Positions 17,152 to 25,156 of a DNA stretch of 46,140 bases are shown here, piece by piece. This DNA comes from a virus: positions 1 to 46,140 of IMG/VR virus record IMGVR_UViG_3300027674_000006, one strand, 5' to 3'. Made by a program: the position numbers and the translations under genes. Positions within the stretch are counted from its first letter, which is position 1; every line of letters starts with the position of its first letter. A model generated the notes under the pieces. The model ran no database searches and had not been told where the DNA came from. It saw only the letters and a list, made by a program, of their open reading frames with translations.

Positions 17152-17716
17152 CCTCGAGCAGATCGAGCGCCGCCAGCACCACACCCGCTGCCTGATGAAC
17201 GTTGCCGCGGCAGGCTTTCTGCCCCCACCGGCGCAACGACCATTCGAGCCCGAGGACATGCCACGCGGCGCTGGCGGTAACGCTGCACTCGCCGCCGAGC
17301 CGGGTCATCGCCGCGGAGATTCGGCGCCGCGCCCGCTCGTGCCCGCTGCCCGGTCCCGGCATCAGCGGCGCCGTGCCGCCCGACACCCGCGCCATGTCGG
17401 CCGCCCTCAACCCGTCGAGCTGGGCCACCCGAAAGCACGCGTGAAAGGCTTCGCCGGCCCGCCGCTGCGCCAGGGTGATCGTGCCGCGCCGCTCCATCAG
17501 CGCCAGCGTCGACAGGGCCAGCACCGGCTGGCTCACCCCGCCGGCCGCATCGGCGATCGACCGCGACAATCCCATGACGGCGCCCTGCCGCAGCCGCGCC
17601 GGTTCCAGCCCGGCGCGCTCGCCCTCGGTCAGGTTGCGCAGCCGCAGCTGATCGGCCTGGCCGATGCCGCCGCCGACGTTACCCAACGCTGTCGCGATCA
17701 ATCGATTGGCCGCCAT
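17135..17716 (-). CDS. DUF6456-like protein
   Basis: A 193-residue protein taken from ATG 17716 with purine-rich GGGGAATTGAGGAAA upstream; TTG at 17725 is an alternative. The C-terminal half (ARRRISAAMTRLGG, then SAAWHVLGLEWSLRRWGQKACRG and HQAAGVVLAALDLLEDDFG) matches the pattern of the DUF6456 domain found in Rhizobiales. That domain is often linked with DNA-binding proteins, but its role is unknown. It is the first gene after the iteron-like repeats, suggesting a link with replication or regulation. Confidence 0.65.
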   Translation of the reverse strand: MAANRLIATALGNVGGGIGQADQLRLRNLTEGERAGLEPARLRQGAVMGLSRSIADAAGGVSQPVLALSTLALMERRGTITLAQRRAGEAFHACFRVAQLDGLRAADMARVSGGTAPLMPGPGSGHERARRRISAAMTRLGGECSVTASAAWHVLGLEWSLRRWGQKACRGNVHQAAGVVLAALDLLEDDFGG

Positions 17717-17740
17717 TTTCCTCAATTCCCCCTTTGGCCC

Positions 17741-17963
17741 GGACAGTCGGCGGACGGTCGCCGCCCAACTGTCCGCCCACTTTCCCCTTATTTCACAAGC
17801 ACTTTGGATAGTTTGGACAGTTTGGATAGTTTTCTACGCACACCCACACGCCCGCCCGCCCGCTATGAACCGAACCGCCCCAACTGTCCAAACTGTCCAA
17901 CCGTCCAAAGCGACTGAAATCGCTCAGGTTATTTCTGGACAGTTGCGGACAGTTTGGACAGTT
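17741..17963. repeat. Iteron-like cluster of 9-bp TTTGGACAG repeats, candidate replication origin
   Basis: The gap between the helicase stop (17967) and the DUF6456-like start holds three arrays of a 9-bp unit. Plus-oriented TTTGGAYAG occurs three times in tandem at 17803-17832. Inverted copies (aactgtcca) occur at 17882-17910. Plus copies (yGGACAGTT) lie at 17936-17963. Scattered single copies occur at 17741-17775. Unit phase is exactly 9 bp within arrays. Iterons beside a replicative helicase/primase module usually mark a phage or plasmid origin; operator sites for a regulator are the alternative. Confidence 0.7.
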
Positions 17964-17966
17964 TGC

Positions 17967-19493
17967 CTACATGCTGCCGAACCCCTGCGCCCACTCCCAG
18001 TCGCATTCGCCGGACCACCGGACGCCGAGCCGGGCGACCGTGCCGCGCTTTTCGGCGGGGATGTTTCTCTTGGTCAGTTCTTTGCCAAAGAGGGTCAGGG
18101 ACATCGGCTTTACTTCGTTGGCCCGGCACCAGCCTTCATAACACGCATAAATATCGCTGGCGCTGAGCCGCACATTCGGGTCGAACGGGTCGGTCCGCAC
18201 CAGCGCCGCGGCGATGAACTGGCCGATCCGGTCCGACTCGCTGCGATAGTCTCCGGTCGCGGTGCGGATCGCCTCGGGCGGGTCGAGCCCCTCTTCGCGC
18301 CACGCCCGATACCCGGCGACCGCCCAGTTGAGGACCCCCGGCCCCTCGCCCTTGAGCTTGTCGAGCAGCCCCTTGTCGGCGCGCTCCTCAGGGATGATCA
18401 CACCGAACGGCACCAGCCGCACCCGCCGCCACATCCCGTGCGTGTCGTCGCGCACCACCGGCTTGTTGTTGAAGTTGAGGATCAGCTTGAACACCGGCTG
18501 CAGGTCGAAGAACTCCTTGTTGAGCTTCCGCACCGGGAATTCGTCGTAGCTCGTCAGGCTCTTGATCCTGCCGTCGTCGATCCGCGCCCCCTTCCTCGGC
18601 TCGGCAGCAAAGACCGCGCGCACCCCGGGCAGCTTCGCCAGGTCGGGCGAGGCGTCCGAGCCGCGCTTCGGGCCGCCGTCGGTCAGGATCGTGGCAAACT
18701 CGATCGTCGTCGCATAGTCGCCGTAGAGCCAGCGAAACAGCTTGCACAGCGTCGATTTGCCGTTCTGCCCGTCGCCCCAGAATGCCGCCATCATGTGCTC
18801 GCTGGTGGCGCCCGACAGCGCATAGCCAAAGAGTTTCTGCACCCACTGGCGGACCTCGGGATCGGGCAGCACCTCGGCGAGAAACGCCTCGAACCGGGGG
18901 CATTCGGCGGCTTCGTCCCAGCCGACCGGCAATATGCGGGTGCAGAGATCGCGGCGCTGGTGACGCCGCAGCCGCACCGCGACCCCGCCGGTGTCGCTCG
19001 CCTCGGCGCCGAGCTCGAGGCTGCCGTTCTGACAGTTGACCAGCAGCGGGTCGCCGTCGAGCTCGTCGGGATAGTGCATCAGATGCGGCCGCGCCGCGCT
19101 GAGCATCCCGGCGAGCCGCGCCGAATTGCCGCTTTCGTTGGCCCAGCCGCGCAGCCCGGCGACCTGTCTGGCGTCGAACAGGTCGGGGTTGCCCGCCGCG
19201 GCCGCGGCCTCGGCGTTTATCTTGACGGCGGTCTTCTGCAAGGCCAGCCCGAGGAGCCGGTCGCCGTCGCGCAGCGACCAGTGGGTCTTGACCCAGGCAA
19301 ACCAGCCGATCTCCGGCACCAGCATGAAATTGGCGGTGCCGTAGCGGATCCGGAACCGCTCGCCGTTGCCGATGTCGTTGAGCGCCTTCTTCGCCATCCG
19401 TTCGTCGAGCGTCCCGCCGCCGTCGTCGCCATCGGCCTCGGGGGCGCCCTTGACCAGACGCAGGATTTCCGACTCGCCGCGCGACCGGGCCAC
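17967..19493 (-). CDS. D5-like SF3 replicative helicase
   Basis: A 508-residue protein of the phage/plasmid primase P4 family C-terminal (D5-like) type. The D5_N part includes LLVNCQNGSLELG near residue 150. The helicase has a Walker A GDGQNGKST at about 240-248, FAAEPRKGARIDDGRIKSLTSYDEF, and the arginine-containing WRRVRLVPF. It lacks the archaeo-eukaryotic primase domain; the priming activity is supplied by the separate CHC2/Toprim gene two genes upstream. The product should unwind the phage origin, probably at the adjacent repeats. Start follows the upstream stop by a few bases. Confidence 0.92.
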   Translation of the reverse strand: MARSRGESEILRLVKGAPEADGDDGGGTLDERMAKKALNDIGNGERFRIRYGTANFMLVPEIGWFAWVKTHWSLRDGDRLLGLALQKTAVKINAEAAAAAGNPDLFDARQVAGLRGWANESGNSARLAGMLSAARPHLMHYPDELDGDPLLVNCQNGSLELGAEASDTGGVAVRLRRHQRRDLCTRILPVGWDEAAECPRFEAFLAEVLPDPEVRQWVQKLFGYALSGATSEHMMAAFWGDGQNGKSTLCKLFRWLYGDYATTIEFATILTDGGPKRGSDASPDLAKLPGVRAVFAAEPRKGARIDDGRIKSLTSYDEFPVRKLNKEFFDLQPVFKLILNFNNKPVVRDDTHGMWRRVRLVPFGVIIPEERADKGLLDKLKGEGPGVLNWAVAGYRAWREEGLDPPEAIRTATGDYRSESDRIGQFIAAALVRTDPFDPNVRLSASDIYACYEGWCRANEVKPMSLTLFGKELTKRNIPAEKRGTVARLGVRWSGECDWEWAQGFGSM

Positions 19494-19496
19494 CAG

Positions 19497-20231
19497 CTAA
19501 TCCACCCGGTGATTTTGCATCGAGGCAATCCAGCGGAAGATCGCTTCGCGCTCAGGGGGCAAAAGACTAAGAAAGGCTTTTTTAAAGGTATCGATCCCCA
19601 CCTTACCCTCGCTTACCTGCCCCGCCAGGACGCGTTGACGACGGCGGTCCTGGCCGCGGCGCACGGTCTCCGCTTGCCGTTCGGGGTCGCGAGCCGAGTG
19701 CAAATAGTAGTTGATGCTGTTTACCTTCTTACCGAAACGCGCGGCCGCCCATTTTGTGAAGCCGCCGCTTCTTCCCGTGGGTGGGCCGAGCACCTGCCCG
19801 CGATTGGCCTTCTTTAGCGCATCCTTCACGGAGTTGGGCGATATCCCCAGTCTTACCCCGATCTGCCCATGCTTCATTCCCTCCGCCGCCAGCCTGCCGA
19901 TCTCCTTCTGACGCTCCGCCGGCTCAATGGCCATTGCAGCCCTCCAGATACGCTGCAGCTTGAGCAGTTCCCGGCCGGCGACGATCGCCAGCCTTTCCGC
20001 CTGCGCGCGCCCGCTCTCGGCGGCGTTCATCGCCCGGGTAACGACCGCAATCTGCTCCTCAAGCGCCAGCGCCTCCGGCCGGACGTTGTGCACCACCGCG
20101 CCCGCTGGCGGACGGTTGTGCCCGAGACCTGGCGCCGCATCTTCATCATCGGCGATGACCGGCTTGATGATCCGATGGAGCGCCTTCATTTCCCCGCCGC
20201 CGACCCAATTGGCGCCCTGCTGCCCTATCAT
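19497..20231 (-). CDS. Helix-turn-helix replication-module protein
   Basis: A 244-residue protein starting at ATG 20231 in an ATGA overlap with the primase gene, with GGAGG upstream. It contains APGLGHNRPP, a short motif seen in many alphaproteobacterial phage proteins, a helical middle, then GQIGVRLGISPNSVKDALKKA, which reads as a helix-turn-helix, and a basic C-terminus. It lies between primase and helicase and could be an origin-binding or helicase-loading protein. The role is inferred only from position. Confidence 0.65.
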   Translation of the reverse strand: MIGQQGANWVGGGEMKALHRIIKPVIADDEDAAPGLGHNRPPAGAVVHNVRPEALALEEQIAVVTRAMNAAESGRAQAERLAIVAGRELLKLQRIWRAAMAIEPAERQKEIGRLAAEGMKHGQIGVRLGISPNSVKDALKKANRGQVLGPPTGRSGGFTKWAAARFGKKVNSINYYLHSARDPERQAETVRRGQDRRRQRVLAGQVSEGKVGIDTFKKAFLSLLPPEREAIFRWIASMQNHRVD

Positions 20232-21409
20232 CCTATTTCCTCCGCCATTCCGAAATCGCCAGCCGGCATAACCGCGCCTGCGGCGAGCAGATCGTTGAAG
20301 TCGGTCCCGGCCGGCGGCCGGGCGATGCGCACCAGCCGGCCGGCCTGGCGGTGCGGCTCGGCGGCGCACGCCAGCAGCTCGTCGGGGGCGGGCTGTTTTG
20401 CGTGGCATGCGCCAACCGCCGGCACCTTGCCGTCGCTGTCGGCGGCGAGGATCACCTCGCGCACCCGGTCGGGCAGCCACAGTTTGCCCAGGTTGCCGAG
20501 CGACAACGCCGCCCACACCCCAATCGGCTCGCCGTCGAGATGGGCGCACCCGATGTCGTCATCCCACAGCGCCATCAGCAGCGACAGGGCGGTTTCGATC
20601 CCCTCGGCGATAACCATCAGGTCTTCCGCCGCGGTCAGCCGGACCGCGCCGCCCCAACAGGCGCCGCGCATGATCTTCGCCTTCCAGTCGGCATCGAGCG
20701 CCGTGCCGGCCGGCGCCGCCGCCTTGCCTGACCCGTCCGGCGCGAGATAGGTGCAGTGCACCCCGACGATGCGGCGATCGCCGGCCGGGTCGTCGGGCGG
20801 CCCGTCGTCGATGCCCTGCACCGCGCCGACCAGCGCCGGCAGCCCGGCCGCGCCGCGCTCCAGATACGGATGCGCCAGGGCCGGCGCAAAGCGCAGCGTC
20901 GGCGGCAGCGTCGCCAGCCAGATATGCCTGGCGCGCCGCAGATAGGTGTCCGCCGGGGTCGACAGGATCGGCCTGGTAACGGCCCAGATCGCCCGCGCGA
21001 TCTTGATCTTGCGCGCCCGCTCGGCGGCGAGCGCCTCCGACCCGTGGCGCCTTACGATCGGCTTTGGCGCGAGGACCGGCCCGCTGCCCGGTGCCGTCAT
21101 CCCGACCCGCGCCGCGAGCCAGGCGACCGCATCGCGAAACTCGCGCGCATCGGTCGTCTGCATGATCCAGCCGACCGCGTCGCCATGCGCGCCGCAGCCG
21201 AAACAGTGCCAGAACCCCTTGCGCTCGACGACATAGAAGCTCGGTGTCCGCTCGTGGTGGAACGGGCAGAGGCCGCGCCCCCCCTCGCCGCTCGGCTTCC
21301 ACTTGTCGAGCGCCGGCGCGATCAGTTCAACGAGGCGCACCCGCCGCTTGACCTCGGCAAGCCACCCCGGATCGATCCGCCCGCCACGAATCTGCCCCTG
21401 GCCATTCAT
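20228..21409 (-). CDS. CHC2 zinc-finger/Toprim DNA primase
   Basis: A 393-residue DnaG-type primase. The start at ATG 21409 is chosen because it overlaps the previous stop as ATGA; an in-frame ATG at 21424 is an alternative. The N-terminal zinc finger reads LCPFHHERTPSF and FWHCFGCGAHGD. The Toprim-like part has VIAEGIETALSL and EVILAADSDG. It makes RNA primers for the phage replisome together with the separate SF3 helicase. Length and domain order are those of phage-encoded stand-alone primases. Confidence 0.92.
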   Translation of the reverse strand: MNGQGQIRGGRIDPGWLAEVKRRVRLVELIAPALDKWKPSGEGGRGLCPFHHERTPSFYVVERKGFWHCFGCGAHGDAVGWIMQTTDAREFRDAVAWLAARVGMTAPGSGPVLAPKPIVRRHGSEALAAERARKIKIARAIWAVTRPILSTPADTYLRRARHIWLATLPPTLRFAPALAHPYLERGAAGLPALVGAVQGIDDGPPDDPAGDRRIVGVHCTYLAPDGSGKAAAPAGTALDADWKAKIMRGACWGGAVRLTAAEDLMVIAEGIETALSLLMALWDDDIGCAHLDGEPIGVWAALSLGNLGKLWLPDRVREVILAADSDGKVPAVGACHAKQPAPDELLACAAEPHRQAGRLVRIARPPAGTDFNDLLAAGAVMPAGDFGMAEEIG

Positions 21410-21627
21410 TCGCGGATCGCCCACGACAGCGCCGACACCGAGCCCCGCCCGGTTTCGCTCGCGGGCCGGGCCGGCATATGCCAGGAGCCACGATCGATCG
21501 CTGCCTCCGGCGCATCCTCAAAACACTGCCCGACGAACCGGTCGCGGCCGATCGGCCACGGCACGGCCGGTTCGCGCAGATCGACCGCACCCGATTGCGG
21601 CGCCGGGTGCTCGCCGCGGCGGCTCAT
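21406..21627 (-). CDS. Small early protein
   Basis: A 73-residue frame ending in an ATGA overlap with the primase start, consistent with an expressed, coupled gene. It starts MSRRGEHPAPQSG and contains GQCFEDAPEAAIDRG. There is a 43-bp gap to the gene upstream and no clear ribosome site. No family is recognised. Confidence 0.45.
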   Translation of the reverse strand: MSRRGEHPAPQSGAVDLREPAVPWPIGRDRFVGQCFEDAPEAAIDRGSWHMPARPASETGRGSVSALSWAIRE

Positions 21628-21670
21628 TGCCCGACCCCCGGCGGCGACGCCGCCAACTGGTATGGCGCGC

Positions 21671-21910
21671 TCACGCCGGCGGCCGCCGCAAGGCGGCGCC
21701 GAGGTCGCGCATCGCGCGCAACTCGGCGATCACGATTTCGAGTTCGTCGGCCGGGATGTGGGCGCAGGCCATGACCTCGCCGGCCCTGTCGTAGAAGACG
21801 ATGACCGGGCAGCCGCCTCTGCACGACGCAACGGCGAGCCGCGCCGCTGTCGGTGCGGCCGAGATCGCCGCCAGCTGCGCCGCATCCAGCGGTTCGCCGA
21901 ACTCGCTCAC
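21671..21910 (-). CDS. Small early protein
   Basis: A 79-residue protein whose GTG start at 21910 overlaps the preceding stop as GTGA. It contains CRGGCPVIVFYDRAGEVMACAHI, which has three cysteines and alternating beta strands, followed by a helix (ELEIVIAELRAMRDLG). This reads as a compact alpha/beta fold. No family is recognised. Confidence 0.6.
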   Translation of the reverse strand: MSEFGEPLDAAQLAAISAAPTAARLAVASCRGGCPVIVFYDRAGEVMACAHIPADELEIVIAELRAMRDLGAALRRPPA

Positions 21911-22206
21911 GGCCGCCTCCCTTCCGGTGCATTATTTGCGGTGTCCCGACCATTGCCTGCGCGGCCGGGCGAAAAATTCGATCGCACGCAAAACATGCCA
22001 AACCCGGCCGACTCCACCCGGCAATGGCAGCGCACCCCTTCCGCCGCCCAGTGCCGGGTGATCCGCCGCGCCAGCTCCTGGGCGCCGCGCAGCGAGGACC
22101 AATCCTCGCCCGGGTCGGCCGGCGCGCGCCGGCGATCCTGCGCCGCCGCGACGACCGCCTCGCCGGCACCGGCCCAGCTCGCGCCGCGGTGCTCCGACCG
22201 GCTCAC
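21907..22206 (-). CDS. Small conserved-style phage protein
   Basis: A 99-residue protein from GTG 22206, coupled by GTGA overlaps at both ends. The core SSLRGAQELARRITRHWAAEG followed by CRVESAGFGMFCVRSNF resembles small phage proteins from Rhizobiales in which an amphipathic helix precedes a VRSDL-like strand. Function is unknown. The longer frame to 22245 is less likely because it would ignore the coupled start. Confidence 0.6.
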   Translation of the reverse strand: MSRSEHRGASWAGAGEAVVAAAQDRRRAPADPGEDWSSLRGAQELARRITRHWAAEGVRCHCRVESAGFGMFCVRSNFSPGRAGNGRDTANNAPEGRRP

Positions 22207-22622
22207 AGCCCGATCCCCGGCGGCGCGGCCAGCAGGCAATGGCACGGGCCGCCGCGCTCAGCCGGGCAATCGCGGCAGGCCGCCAGGCGCGCCTGGAGCG
22301 CGAGCCGCGCCCGCTCGAGCCGCTCGATCTCGGCGAAGATCAGCGCGCCGGCGATCACCAGCATCCGCTGCGGCGAGCGTTTCTCGCGCAATTTCTCGGG
22401 CGCAAACGGCCACACCGCGGCGGCCCATTTGCGGATCTCGTGCGGCTGCACCGAAACGCCCGCCGCGGCGAGCAGCGCAAACGCCGCCGCGGCGCGCGAC
22501 AGCTCGGCCATGCGGAGCCCGTCATCATCGGCCGGGGAATGGCCTTCCACCTGAATCTGCCGGTAGCGCTCCCGGTGGATCGCGATCAGCGCGGGGATAT
22601 CTCTCAGCCAGGGCACCGTCAT
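22203..22622 (-). CDS. Conserved phage protein with RERYRQIQVEG motif
   Basis: A 139-residue protein starting at ATG 22622 in an ATGA overlap. The motif RERYRQIQVEGHSPADDDG, then ELSRAAAAFALLAA, WPFAPEKLRE and MLVIAGALIFAEIERLERA is a widespread pattern in phage proteins of unknown function found in many tailed phages and prophages. A cysteine-rich tail (CRDCPAERGGPCHC) is added at the C-terminus. Seen here in the early operon between the TSCPD protein and small genes. Confidence 0.7.
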   Translation of the reverse strand: MTVPWLRDIPALIAIHRERYRQIQVEGHSPADDDGLRMAELSRAAAAFALLAAAGVSVQPHEIRKWAAAVWPFAPEKLREKRSPQRMLVIAGALIFAEIERLERARLALQARLAACRDCPAERGGPCHCLLAAPPGIGL

Positions 22623-22978
22623 CGCGATTCCTCGGTTTCGTATGCCACCAGCAGGTCGAGCGCGGCGCCGATCACCGAGACCGGGGCGCTGCCGCACAGC
22701 ACCCGGCTCGGCGCGTCGGGCCACGCCGGGAGGCGGCTGATCGAATGCGCCAGGGCGCTCGCCGGAACGCCATGCTGCAACGCGACCGAAATGATGACCG
22801 CGGCGTCGCTGAGGAGCGCGCTGATATCGCTGCCTTCCTTGCCGCCCGACAGGAAGAGCTCTTTCGGCGCGCCGTCTTCGGCGAACCCGACCGCGGCATG
22901 GACCTCGCTGCCGATCGCCAGCGTCTCGGTCTGCGTCTCGCGGCGGTTCGGCAGCCCGATGCGTTGCGGCCCGCTCAC
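22619..22978 (-). CDS. TSCPD-domain protein
   Basis: A 119-residue protein from GTG 22978, coupled to the methyltransferase stop by GTGA. The sequence RRETQTETLAIG, FAEDGAPKELFLSGGKEGSD, DAAVIISVALQHGV and SVIGAALDLL matches the TSCPD domain. TSCPD domains occur at the C-terminus of B12-dependent ribonucleotide reductases and as stand-alone proteins in prophages. No reductase is present here, so the stand-alone form may act on a host enzyme or have an unrelated role. Confidence 0.8.
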   Translation of the reverse strand: MSGPQRIGLPNRRETQTETLAIGSEVHAAVGFAEDGAPKELFLSGGKEGSDISALLSDAAVIISVALQHGVPASALAHSISRLPAWPDAPSRVLCGSAPVSVIGAALDLLVAYETEESR

Positions 22979-23616
22979 AACAGCCTCCCGCCGGCATCCT
23001 CCTCCGGCATATCTGGGTCGGGCAGCCAGCGCAGCACCGGCGGCCCCCGATACCGCCAGTCCCACAGATACCAGGCATACGGGAACCGCGGGCTCGCCGT
23101 CTCGGGTTCGTCCGACCAGGTCGGCCGCCGCGGCAGCACCAGCTTGGCGGCGAACGGCGGCGCGAACAGTGCGTGGTGCGACACCGGCGCGTCGAACTCA
23201 TGGCGCTGCAATAGCGCGACCTTGCCGCCCACCGGCTGCATCAGTTGCAAGGCACGGCCGATGAACAGAACCGCCTGATCGAACGGCGGGTTGGTGACGA
23301 TCGCGATGCAGGCCAGGGCATCGCTCGCCGTCGCGCTCGCCGGATCGAGAAAATCGACGTGACGCGCGCCATAGCCCCAGTCGCCGATGTCGCTGGCGCA
23401 GACTTGGTAGCCGGCCTCCTCGATCGGCCGCGCCATCCGCCCGTCGCCGCACGCCGGCTCCCACACGACAGTGTGCGCGCGCGCCACACCGGGCGCCCCG
23501 AGATCGACCGCGGCAAGCAATGCCCTGGTCACCCACGGCTCGGTGAAATAGGCATCATGCGGCCGCCGCGCATACCCGGCCTCGCCATGCGATTCCGATT
23601 TACGTTCGCCGCCCAT
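22975..23616 (-). CDS. N6-adenine-type DNA methyltransferase
   Basis: A 213-residue SAM-dependent methyltransferase. Motif I is VWEPACGDGRM at about residues 51-61, an acidic ASDIGD follows (about 74-79), and the catalytic motif is TNPPFD at about 108-113, the NPPF form of amino-methyltransferases. No target recognition domain of normal size is present and no restriction enzyme is adjacent, so it looks like an orphan phage methylase that may protect phage DNA. It overlaps the TSCPD gene by GTGA. Confidence 0.87.
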   Translation of the reverse strand: MGGERKSESHGEAGYARRPHDAYFTEPWVTRALLAAVDLGAPGVARAHTVVWEPACGDGRMARPIEEAGYQVCASDIGDWGYGARHVDFLDPASATASDALACIAIVTNPPFDQAVLFIGRALQLMQPVGGKVALLQRHEFDAPVSHHALFAPPFAAKLVLPRRPTWSDEPETASPRFPYAWYLWDWRYRGPPVLRWLPDPDMPEEDAGGRLL

Positions 23617-23619
23617 CGC

Positions 23620-23778
23620 TCAAGGCCCATGCAGGCGGCGGTCGGCGGCGCGCACGGCCAGCCGCCGCAGCCAGGTCAACACCAGCGCGAAGCCGCCACC
23701 GAGCATCGCGCCGAGGCACAGCACCAGCAGCAGGAATTCGGCCGCGACGATCTCGCCGGCGAGGCGTTCGGCCCCCAT
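23620..23778 (-). CDS. Small single-span membrane protein, holin-like candidate
   Basis: A 52-residue protein whose ATG overlaps the stop of the lysozyme-like gene by one base (TGATG). It has a short amphipathic start, a single hydrophobic segment (AEFLLLVLCLGAMLGGGFALVLTWL split over residues 13-37) and a basic C-terminus. The size, topology and coupling to a lysozyme-like gene suggest a holin or lysis accessory. No family can be recognised at this length. Confidence 0.6.
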   Translation of the reverse strand: MGAERLAGEIVAAEFLLLVLCLGAMLGGGFALVLTWLRRLAVRAADRRLHGP

Positions 23779-24149
23779 CAGCACCCCCTCCGCCTGAGAA
23801 AATGCGCGCAGAACACATCCCAGGCCGCCGCGCGGTCGGTTGCCCGGAAAAATCGCGCGCTGACCGGCATCGCCCGCCATTCGCGGTCCATGAATTCGAG
23901 CTGCGCTGTCGCCTGGGCGAGCCGCAGGTCGCGACCGGGTGCGTCGCGCATCAATTGCGCGATCCGGCCGCGCTCGTAATACCGCAGCCGGGCCGCCCGC
24001 GGGCCGGCCCACTGCATGAGGCCGCGGTGCGGGCCGTTGCGGATTTCCGGACGCAGCCCCGATTCGACGCGCGCCGCGACAAACACGACATCGCGCTGCA
24101 CCGAATCGTAGCCGTGCGCCGCGAGCCAGGCGAGGATCAGCCAGGCCAT
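23778..24149 (-). CDS. Tail-lysozyme-like protein, endolysin candidate
   Basis: A 123-residue protein taken from ATG 24149, which overlaps the upstream stop (TGATG); an in-frame start at 24164 adds five residues. It begins with a hydrophobic WLILAWLAAHGYDS, has an acidic VESGLRP, GLMQWAGPRAARL and a helical C-terminus. The same order (WLAQHDYS, VESG, GLFQW) occurs in the lysozyme domain of the tape measure. It is therefore likely a peptidoglycan-cleaving enzyme. With the small membrane protein next to it, it forms a probable lysis pair in the early operon. Confidence 0.65.
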   Translation of the reverse strand: MAWLILAWLAAHGYDSVQRDVVFVAARVESGLRPEIRNGPHRGLMQWAGPRAARLRYYERGRIAQLMRDAPGRDLRLAQATAQLEFMDREWRAMPVSARFFRATDRAAAWDVFCAHFLRRRGC

Positions 24150-24442
24150 CACAGCTTCTGCCACCAGTATTCAGGTGCCGCCTCGGTCGGCGCAACGGCC
24201 GTCGCCGTCGGAGCGGCGGGCCGCACCCGCTGCCAGCGCCGCCGCCGGCGTTCCCAGCGCTCGCCGGAGACCGCATGCTCGGCCCGCGCCGCGCCATAGA
24301 CAAAAACCCGATCGGCCAGCAGCATCGCGTCGGCGAGCGACGCGGCAAAGCGCAGCGTGGCGCCCCGCTCGCGCGCCGCCTGGCTCGACACCACCCACGG
24401 GCAGCCCGGCGGCAGCATCCCGGCGAGCCCCTCGTCAGCCAT
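24149..24442 (-). CDS. Small early protein of unknown function
   Basis: A 97-residue protein whose start overlaps the previous stop by 8 nt (ATGGCTGA). It contains GCPWVVSSQAARERG and LADAMLLADRVFVYGAARAEH, then a strongly basic ERWERRRRRWQRVR segment, and ends in EYWWQKL. The mixed hydrophobic and basic character gives no clear function. Confidence 0.6.
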   Translation of the reverse strand: MADEGLAGMLPPGCPWVVSSQAARERGATLRFAASLADAMLLADRVFVYGAARAEHAVSGERWERRRRRWQRVRPAAPTATAVAPTEAAPEYWWQKL

Positions 24443-24899
24443 CGCCGCACTCCGCCCGATAGAACGCGAGATGGGTGCGCCACTCTTCCGGCATCAAGAG
24501 CCAGGCGAGATGCGCCGCGACCGCGGCATCGGCGCGCAACGGCCGCGACCCGGAGATTTCGATCATCCGCGCCCCGTCGGGCAGCGCGGTGATGCTCCAA
24601 TGGTCGACGATCGGCATCCGCCAGCGTCTGAGGCCGTGCGCGGTGCGCACCCAGACATCGACCGGCGCCCCGTCGGGGGCGCTTTGCGTAGGCGACAGCC
24701 GTGGCGGCTGCACGGGAGGCATGGGGGCGCTCACGTGCGACGTGGGGAGCACTCTCCCCTTTTCCACAGCGCCGCGCCCTACAATCTTCTGAGTCGGTTC
24801 GCTCACGGCTGACCCCCGCCGAAATACGGCGCGGATCCGCGCCATCGCGCGCGCCGTGCGCTCGGCCATGGTCAGCGGGGTGTTGTCGCCGCCTGCCAT
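24435..24899 (-). CDS. Early protein of unknown function
   Basis: A 154-residue protein taken from ATG 24899, which overlaps the stop of the Cro-like gene as TGATG. The N-terminal half is basic and low in structure (MAERTARAMARIRAVFRRGS, then a proline/serine-rich linker). The C-terminal half looks folded (VWVRTAHGLRRWRMPIVDHW, PEEWRTHLAFYRAE). No family is recognised. It is the second gene of the early operon. Confidence 0.6.
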   Translation of the reverse strand: MAGGDNTPLTMAERTARAMARIRAVFRRGSAVSEPTQKIVGRGAVEKGRVLPTSHVSAPMPPVQPPRLSPTQSAPDGAPVDVWVRTAHGLRRWRMPIVDHWSITALPDGARMIEISGSRPLRADAAVAAHLAWLLMPEEWRTHLAFYRAECGDG

Positions 24900-25126
24900 C
24901 AGGCCGCCTCCTCGCGCTCGCCGGCCGCGGCGGGCAGCGCCGGCAGGTCGTAAAAATCGTTCGGGCTGACCCGGCCGCCGGTCGCCAGATAAATCCGCAA
25001 CATCGTTGCCCTGCGCGGCACCCGGCCGTAGGCGAACTGGCGGGCCGCGGATTTCGTCACGCCGACGCGCCGCCCGGCCTCGGCCCAGCTCAATGTGCAG
25101 TCGGATATCCAATCGCCCCATTTCAC
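24899..25126 (-). CDS. Cro-like helix-turn-helix regulator
   Basis: A 75-residue protein from GTG 25126 with a GGGGAAG ribosome site. The helix-turn-helix reads LSWAEAGRRVGVTKSAARQFAYGRV, split over residues 12-36. It is the first gene of the leftward early operon and is divergent from the CI-like repressor with three operators between, as Cro is in lambda. It probably shuts off the repressor or tunes the early promoter. Confidence 0.75.
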   Translation of the reverse strand: MKWGDWISDCTLSWAEAGRRVGVTKSAARQFAYGRVPRRATMLRIYLATGGRVSPNDFYDLPALPAAAGEREEAA

Positions 25127-25156
25127 CGGCGCGTCTTCCCCACATCGCGTGCTATG

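Noticed and set aside
17741-17963. CRISPR array
   Set aside because: The repeats are 9 bp, in tandem and in both orientations, with no unique spacers of 25-40 bp and no cas genes.
17664-19817. Plus-strand open frame over the helicase and iterons
   Set aside because: It is antisense to a clear SF3 helicase with Walker A; the iteron part merely happens to be open.
20756-23278. Long plus-strand open frame (840 codons) opposite the early operon
   Set aside because: It spans six coupled minus-strand genes; no motif is visible.
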